DNA from: Dama dama
Taxonomy: Eukaryota; Chordata; Mammalia; Artiodactyla; Cervidae
Direction of reading: 5' to 3'
Length of the DNA: 64,000 nucleotides
Assembly: GCF_033118175.1 (NCBI RefSeq)
Contig: NC_083697.1
Span: 24,278,001-24,342,000, forward strand
Both the position numbers and the translations under genes were made by a program. Positions 57,943-64,000 of the stretch are shown piece by piece (the first letter of the stretch is position 1; every line of letters starts with the position of its first letter). The notes under the pieces were generated by a model. That model worked only from the letters and a program-made list of their open reading frames with translations, was not told the DNA's origin and did not search any database.

Positions 57943-58080
57943 CCAGTTAGTGTCTCCATTTTATTGAGAAGCTGAGGCACAGAGCTATCATAGAGGTTGT
58001 AAGAGGTGGGCCCAGTATAAAGCATGCTACATGCTTAAGGGACAGACATTCTTAGTAGAGATAGTCTGTAGAACAAAGCT

Positions 58081-58293
58081 ATGTGTGTGCTCAGTTGCTC
58101 CATCTTGTCCAATTCTTTGTGACCCTATGAACTGTGACCCTCCAAGCCCCTCTGTCCATGGGATTTTCCCGGCAAGAATACTGGAGCAGGTTGTCATTTC
58201 CTTCTCCAGGGGTCTTTCTGACCCAGGGATCGAACCTGCATCTCCTGTGTCTCTTGCATTGCATGTGAATTCTTAATCACCCACTGGAGAAGC
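58081..58293 (-). mobile_element. Bov-tA SINE (antisense) with 15-bp TSD
   Basis: Flanked by CTGTAGAACAAAGCT (58,066-58,080) and CTGTAGAACAAGGCT (58,294-58,308). Confidence 0.95.
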
Positions 58294-58308
58294 CTGTAGA
58301 ACAAGGCT

Positions 58309-58790
58309 GTCTAATAGAAATAAAATGTGAGCCATATAACATAATTTAAATTTTTCCAGAGGTCAAATTTAAAAAAAAAGAAGGAACAGATTGAAAAAAA
58401 TTTTAATATTTATTTAACCCAGTATAGTTAAAATTGTTGTTGTTTAGTCTATTAGTCATGTCTGTCTCTTTTGCAGCCACATGGACTGTAACCTGCCAGG
58501 TTCCTCTATCCATGGGATTTTCCTGGCAAGAATACTGGAGTGGGTTGACATTTCTTTCTCCAGGGAATCTTCCTGACCTAGGGATTGAATATGCTTCTCC
58601 TTCATTGGCAGACAGGTTCTTTACCACTGAGCCATCAGGGAAGCCTATAGCTAAAGTACTGTCATCTCAGTATAAAAATGGGTTCAGTACTGTCATAATC
58701 AATATAAAATTATTAAGAAATATGCATAAGTGTATATTTTACACTTAGCACACATCTCAGTTTAGACTAACCACATTTTATTTTTTATTT
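58309..58790. mobile_element. hAT-like MER repeat split by a Bov-tA
   Basis: GTCTAATAGAAATAAAATGT and, beyond the SINE, GTGTATATTTTACACTTAGC and AGTTTAGACTAACCACATTT belong to one CTGTCCAATA-type element. The SINE sits at about 58,434-58,645. Confidence 0.55.
58434..58645 (-). mobile_element. Bov-tA SINE (antisense)
   Basis: GTTGTTGTTTAGTCTATTAG to GAGCCATCAGGGAAGCC. TATAGTTAAAA and TATAGCTAAAG flank it. Confidence 0.93.
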
Positions 58791-59729
58791 TTTTTATTAG
58801 TTGGATGCTAATTTAAAACCTCCATAGGAACATGTAGATAGCCGATAGGAATCGAGTTAGGTGAAGGTTGGAAATAAAGATTTGCTGGTTAAATTTGAGT
58901 TAGAGAATTTAGAGAGAATTGCAGTATTTTCGTGTACCTGCAAGAATAGTAAAGAAAATCAAGAATGCAGAGGGCCCTGTTAGCCTCCTCTTATCTCAGT
59001 CTGACAAAACATAAGATGTAATGAATATCATTCTCCATCTGTTTGAACCTTTCTCCGTTGGGACTGGTTTTCAGCCGCCTTTGGAAAACACTTCAAAGTG
59101 TGTGTTAGTTGGCCCTCGGTTCAGACCCAGGTGTCACTCACCCATTTTGTAGACTCATGTTGGCCCAGATCCTGTTTGAACCTGCTTTATGGTGGGGTTG
59201 GACACTTGCTACCCACAGATTAATCTGAGATCTAGCACACTGTTCAGAAGCACATGCAGTCTCATTCTGGTTTGCCGTTCCAGTCCCCTTTCTCTTCCAC
59301 TCCCCAGATTCCTATAACTCCACATGTCCAGCGTCAGTTTTCTTTCTATACCTTACATTCTCAGGGTTTTACAGAAGCTTTTCCTTCTGCCCTGATGCCT
59401 GTTGACCTTTATCACTTGTGGAAATCTTCAGAGCCTCAGACGCCTTTACCACAGCAGTGTGGCCCTCCTACATCCACACACTCTAGTGTGTAGGATGAAT
59501 TGTTTCTGCACCTCTGTGTTACATTGCACTCTGCTGTTACCATGTAATCATATTTTGTTACAGAGGTTTTGTGTGTACACTGAGCTTCTGCTGATATAAC
59601 AGGATGGGGATAAAGGTTAGGGTGCAGAGTTAGCTAGGGTACTTCTGATATTAAAAGGCTTAGGTAATTTACTAGTAATTTAGCACAGCTTAAATAAGAG
59701 AGTAAGCTCCATATGGGGTAGGATTAAAA

Positions 59730-59900
59730 TTACAGTTTTGTCACTTACTACCTGTGTAATCTAGGGCATGTTACCTAACTCCTCTGTGTCTCAATGTCTT
59801 CAAACGTAACAATGTGGATAATAAAACATACCTTGTAGTGTCATAGCAAGGTTTAAATCAGTTAATATATTTAAAGCACTATAGCTGGTGCTTTAAATAG
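59730..59900 (-). repeat. MIR (antisense) in PAPSS1 intron 1
   Basis: TTACCTAACTCCTCTGTGTC, TAGCAAGGTTTAAATCAGTT and AATATATTTAAAGCACTATA fit MIR. Confidence 0.65.
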
Positions 59901-59934
59901 GCATTCTTATTTATGTAAGGTGTTAAATTTAAGG

Positions 59935-60090
59935 CGTTCTTATTCATTAAGCCATCAAATATTTAACACCTGGTTTGTATGTGCCTTTGTCCTCAGTGCT
60001 GGAGATGCAGTCATAAAAAGACAGAAAGGGCCCGGCTCTCATGGATATTGCATTCTACCTGGGAGAGAGTTAATAATGAAAAAGCAAATA
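59935..60090 (-). repeat. L2 3' end (antisense) in PAPSS1 intron 1
   Basis: CATCAAATATTTAACACCTG, GTGCTGGAGATGCAGTCATA and CTCTCATGGATATTGCATTC fit the antisense L2 tail. Confidence 0.65.
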
Positions 60091-60444
60091 AATGAATGAG
60101 ATACTTTTACCTTTTATCAGTTCTCCTTCTCTGAACAGTATGTCCCTCATACTGTTCAAAGCCTTTCATAGGAGGCTAACAGCTCATTCTGGATTTGAAG
60201 GAAGACTGAGGTGATACAAAAGTGAAACAAGCATGCAGAAGTGGAACAACATGGCATCTGAAAAACCATATATTCCTCCCTCAGAGCGTGGACCTGGCTG
60301 AGGGCAGGGGCGGGTATTGAGCCAGAAGTTAGGGAGCCACTGCTAGAAAAGTTGCCTAAAGGAGAAGGCAAGCTGGACTTCTGCCACGAGTGTGCTCCAC
60401 TGTTGACTGACCACAAGAACAGGAAGAATGACAGGACCAAATCT

Positions 60445-60620
60445 GCATTGTCCAATACAGTAGCTACTAGTCACCTGTGGCAACTTGAATTTAGTTAAAA
60501 TGAAAAATTCTGTGTTTCAAGTGCTACATTTCCATAGGAAGCTCATGGCCACTGTTTTGGACCATGCAGTATAGAACATTTTTGTCATCTCAGAAAGTTC
60601 TGTTGGATAGGGCAGGTCTA
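60445..60620. mobile_element. hAT-like nonautonomous transposon remnant
   Basis: TTGTCCAATACAGTAGCTAC, GTTTCAAGTGCTACATTTCC and CAGAAAGTTCTGTTGGATAG belong to the CTGTCCAATA-type MER repeats. Subfamily not assigned. Confidence 0.6.
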
Positions 60621-60895
60621 GATAATGACTCTGGGATGGCTATTGACATTTTTTTCCTACTTATTTGTGTATTTATGTATTTGTTTTTACTTTCTTCCTT
60701 GGGGAAGGAAATTTTGAGAGATGGTGGCAACTTTGGAATCATGGTTTTGGGCACTTCTGCTCTTCTGGCTTAGCAGGGTACCCAGCTGTCAGTTAGCCTT
60801 CCCTTAACACAGTGACTTCTCTAAAGTCGAAATGTGAAATGAGCTTCCCCAGCTTAGCTCTGTTATATTGACCTTTAAGAAGTAGTTTTCTTCTT

Positions 60896-61107
60896 CAGTG
60901 ATTCTCAACCCCCGGGGGTGTTTGGTAATATCTGGAGACATTTTTTGTTACATTTATGTGTCTGGACAGGGTTGCTTCTGACGTGTTGGGCAGAGGCCAG
61001 AGATGCTGCTAAGAAAATCTTACAGTGCACAGAATAGCCCCCACAACAAAGAATTATCACTGGTGCTGGGGTCCAAAAGTCGTTAATGCTGAAGTTGAGA
61101 AACCCTA
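60896..61107 (+). mobile_element. MER5A-like hAT DNA transposon remnant
   Basis: The terminal inverted repeats CAGTGATTCTCAACC and GTTGAGAAACCCT bracket the typical inner words CAGAGGCCAGAGATGCTGCT and AGCCCCCACAACAAAGAATT. It is non-autonomous. Confidence 0.85.
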
Positions 61108-61482
61108 TTATGTGCTTTGAGTAAGAAAATTATGTAACTCCGAAATGCAAAACTAGTCATTTAAAACAAAGTCCAGTTGATACCAGCATTTTTTTCATCC
61201 ACCTGCCTGGATGTTACTGTCTTTTGCTCTGAGATGAGTCAATTACCTGTAGCATAATGACAGCAAAACCATAAAATCCACCACTGAATTGTTTTGAAAC
61301 ATATTACTGAGTAATTAGTTCACATGAAGAGGCTGTATCTTTTGTTTTTGTTTCTGCTTTTGGCAGTCACCTAAGTGGTAATTTTTTCTATGAAATTTCC
61401 TTTCCCAAGGACACAGTTCTCTACAAAGTATCTTTTAACTGGATAAAAGTAGTGGAAATATCGGACACTATATAGAAATCCG

Positions 61483-61755
61483 GAGAAGGCAATGGCACCC
61501 CATTCCAGTACTCTTGCCTGGAAAATCCTATGGATGGAGGAGCCTCGTAGGCTGCAGTCCATGGGGTCCTGAAGAGTCGGACACGACTGAGCGACTTCAC
61601 TTTCACTTTTCACTTTCATGCATTGGAGAAGGAAATGGCAACCCACTCCAGTGTTCTTGCCTGGAGAATCCCAGGGACGGTGGAGCCTGGTGGGCTGTGG
61701 TCTATGGGGTCGCACAGAGTCAGACACGACTGAAGTGACTTAGCAGCAGCAGCAA
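61483..61755 (+). mobile_element. Bov-A2 dimeric SINE (sense)
   Basis: Two tandem units (GGAGAAGGCAATGGCACCCC and GGAGAAGGAAATGGCAACCC) end in AGTGACTTAGCAGCAGCAGC. The ORFs here are SINE artefacts. Confidence 0.95.
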
Positions 61756-62497
61756 GGGCCATTGCATTAAAAAATATCCATTAAGTCAATTTTTAAATGT
61801 TTTTTAATCTGTAAAACAGAATAGTTGGCGAGCCATAATGTACATGCAGAGTGCATGCGTGACAATCAGTGATCAAATAAGCGTGCCAGTTTCTTAGCTC
61901 TGATTCAGGAGATCTGGGGTATGACCAGAGATTCACTTTCTGACGAGCAGCCAGCTCACTGCCAGTTTTGCTCTGCACCATGCTTTGAGGCAGCAAGGTT
62001 TTTAAGTGTAGCCTTTACAAGTTGTTTTCTTAACCTCCAGGAACATCTGAGCTTCACTTTTGCTGTTTGTGTTTGGCTTGTTAATGTTCAAAGGATTAAT
62101 TTCAGTCATCAGTAACTGTGAACTAGAGCTCTTGCCTCATGGTACTCTTCAGTTTGCCCACGTGGTACTCTACCATCTCTCCAGTTTACTCACTGTAAAT
62201 TTGGATGTAAAACAAACGTGCCTGTGACCATTTGAGGTATTCCCTATTGAGGAATACACAGTTTGGCAGTCAGTGTAAGGTGGATGGTGGGATGTGTGAT
62301 GGATGTTGAAGTCTAGAATTACTCTTGTTATTTGGTATATGCTTTGTGTCTTTGCAAATTCGACTTAAAAATGCAGAGATCTTCATAAAATCAGAATAAA
62401 CTCACAGACCTTGAAATTCTCTAAATATCATCATGGGAGAAGTTAGCTTGTTCCTTCGGGAAGTGGATAGAATAACAAAGCATCCCATGTGGAAGTT

Positions 62498-62575
62498 GCT
62501 GCTTTGTTGTTGTTTTACTTGCTAAAATTCTTCTCCTGTGTCGTGGACTGTAGCTCTGCCAGGCCTCTCTGTCAA
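62498..62575 (-). mobile_element. Degenerate Bov-tA fragment (antisense)
   Basis: TTGTTGTTGTTTTACTTGCT and GTGGACTGTAGCTCTGCCAG align with an antisense Bov-tA start, with losses between. Confidence 0.55.
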
Positions 62576-64000
62576 ATTAAGGAGGGTCAACAAAGGGGCA
62601 CAGGGCCACTTGTGTGGATGTTGAGGACAGCAGCAGCAGGTGTAGAAAATGTACGCCGCAAATACGAGAGGCCACCTGACTTTAGCCTGGAAATAGGACT
62701 GGTAGTCATTTAGTTCTAGTCGAGTCTTTTAGTCCCAATCAGAGAAAGAGAAGGAATTCTCTGGAAATGGATTGTCCGAGTTCTGCTGTTCTTAAAATTT
62801 GTGAGTGTCAGTTGTCAGTTCATTTGCAAGTTATACAGAGAACACAAATCACGCTTTAAATGCCTTATATCTGACTTCTACTGAGCGCAGACTAGGCTCA
62901 AGAAAAGAGGTTGGAGGTTGTGAAAAACACAAAGAATCTAAGTCATAGTGCTTGACCAACTCTCCCAAGAAAGTAAAAACTATATACAAAGAGACTCCTA
63001 AAAGTATAAAACAACAAATGAATCCTATGGGCAGTAAATGTTATAGTGACTCCCTGGCTGTACATTCACCAAGCCAAATATTACTTCAAACCTCCCATAC
63101 TATTAGGAAAGAATAAGCCTGACTTTGCTGCTCTGTGGCTAGAAACTAGGCCATTGAAGACTCTGAGAACAGGAGTGGAGAGTCGGAAGGAAATAACTCA
63201 CTCTTGGCCCTTAGTCACTAATGTCAAGTTTTCCCAGCAGAATTATAGGCAGGATTTGGCTAGAGTGGGATGGAAAAGGAAAAGAAGGGAAGAGGCCCTA
63301 GATTACATACAGAAATGGCCTTTAGATTTTTAGTAATTCTGGCATATACCTACCATCTTGCAATTGTAATAGATTTTAAAAATGTTCTTTGGTTTATTCT
63401 GAAAAACTGGGGATTAGGAGATTGTGGCAAATCTTTTTGAAAGTTTGTTTTTTAATATGAAAAATATCAAACACCCATAAACAGTAAGCCTCCTTGTACC
63501 CAGACTGCCATTTTGGCTGCCAGAATTTTTTTAAACGTAGGCGGAAAGAGGCCTGGAGGGAGCATACTTTCCTAGTGATTAAAACAGTCTTATCCTATAT
63601 CTTCTGTCAACCACATCCTCTACAGTTTATAGCTTCTCAGTTGTTTTTTTTTTAAACATTCTACTCAATTTAAAAAGGAAAGCAGAAGGTATTTTATGGT
63701 GCCAAAATGAATTAAAATTCATTAGATACATGTTTCTTCTTGCCCTAAAGCAAAGTAACTTGGAAAAACATCCCCAAACCAAATGACCAAGTGGAACAGG
63801 TTTTGCAAGTATAGACAGCTAACCTGTGTAGCACCCTCCTGGTCCCCCCATTCCTGTCGTGTCCTCTTTCAGCAGACTTAGCTTCTGTCTCCTCCCAGGC
63901 TGCCTGACTGGGAGCTGAAACTGGACACTTCAGGAAAGAGGTGACATTGCTTGCCAAGAGATGCAGATGTCTGTGTCTGATACCCCGTGTTTTGTTTAAA

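Larger units (their letters stand above)
54404..64000 (+). other. PAPSS1: Start of PAPSS1 intron 1
   Basis: This is the intron from the donor to the end of the window. It contains Bov-tA and Bov-A2 SINEs, a BovB fragment, MIRs, an L2 fragment, a MER5A and hAT-like repeats, listed separately. I saw no further PAPSS1 exon: the APS kinase P-loop region that should follow exon 1 is absent. The frame at 63,046-63,333 (95 codons) matches nothing I recognise. Confidence 0.85.

Noticed and set aside
63046..63333. 95-codon plus-strand frame in PAPSS1 intron 1
   Set aside because: It has a faint look of a decayed retroelement frame, but no motif can be named and no splice sites support an exon.
1..64000. 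tRNA genes suggested by GGTTCGATCC-type boxes
   Set aside because: Every such box seen lies in a tRNA-derived SINE with the standard SINE body and tail.
1..64000. CRISPR arrays, operons or bacterial systems
   Set aside because: The DNA is mammalian. Repeats are interspersed retroelements, not regularly spaced arrays.

Overview
This is nuclear DNA of a mammal, and specifically of a ruminant, probably a bovid. The evidence is a dense population of ruminant-specific repeats: Bov-tA/Bov-A2 tRNA-Glu-derived SINEs, CHR-type SINEs, BovB LINE fragments and ruminant L1 3' ends. They sit on an older layer of L1M, L2, MIR, MER5A and MaLR/ERVL LTR sequence. I cannot tell cattle from sheep or goat by eye. 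Nothing looks bacterial or viral. No CRISPR array, tRNA or rRNA gene was seen.

Layout. About 1-53,900 reads as AT-rich intergenic DNA. It carries two retroposed gene copies. One is a decayed ferritin light chain (FTL) processed pseudogene at 31,125-31,993, which still shows the 5' UTR iron-responsive element with a mutated loop. The other is a GNG5 (G-protein gamma-5) retrocopy at 43,912-44,442 with an open 68-codon frame, a poly(A) tail and an identical 17-bp target-site duplication. A CpG island at about 53,940-54,690 is the TATA-less promoter region of the only conventional gene seen. That gene is PAPSS1 (3'-phosphoadenosine-5'-phosphosulfate synthase 1) on the + strand. Its first coding exon (20 codons) lies at 54,344-54,403 and ends in a GTGAGT donor. 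The rest of the window, 54,404-64,000, is the start of PAPSS1 intron 1. From human gene order (knowledge, not seen here), the DNA upstream of PAPSS1 should be the spacer towards SGMS2.

Repeats explain most of the ORFs in the window. The longest reverse transcriptase frame belongs to a 5'-truncated BovB on the minus strand (27,431-28,617). Several loci show readable insertion histories: an ancient L1M at 25,430-28,700 split by nested SINEs, a solo LTR and BovB; an ancient L1M at 41,890-44,560 split by a younger L1 and then by the GNG5 copy; and a sense L1 at 7,433-10,415 that carries nested SINEs and is bracketed by an unusually long imperfect direct repeat. I found no convincing new multi-gene system. 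The best leads are the intact GNG5 retrocopy, the IRE relic and the insertion structures. Repeat boundaries were read by eye and are approximate (about 5-20 bp) unless a target-site duplication fixes them.
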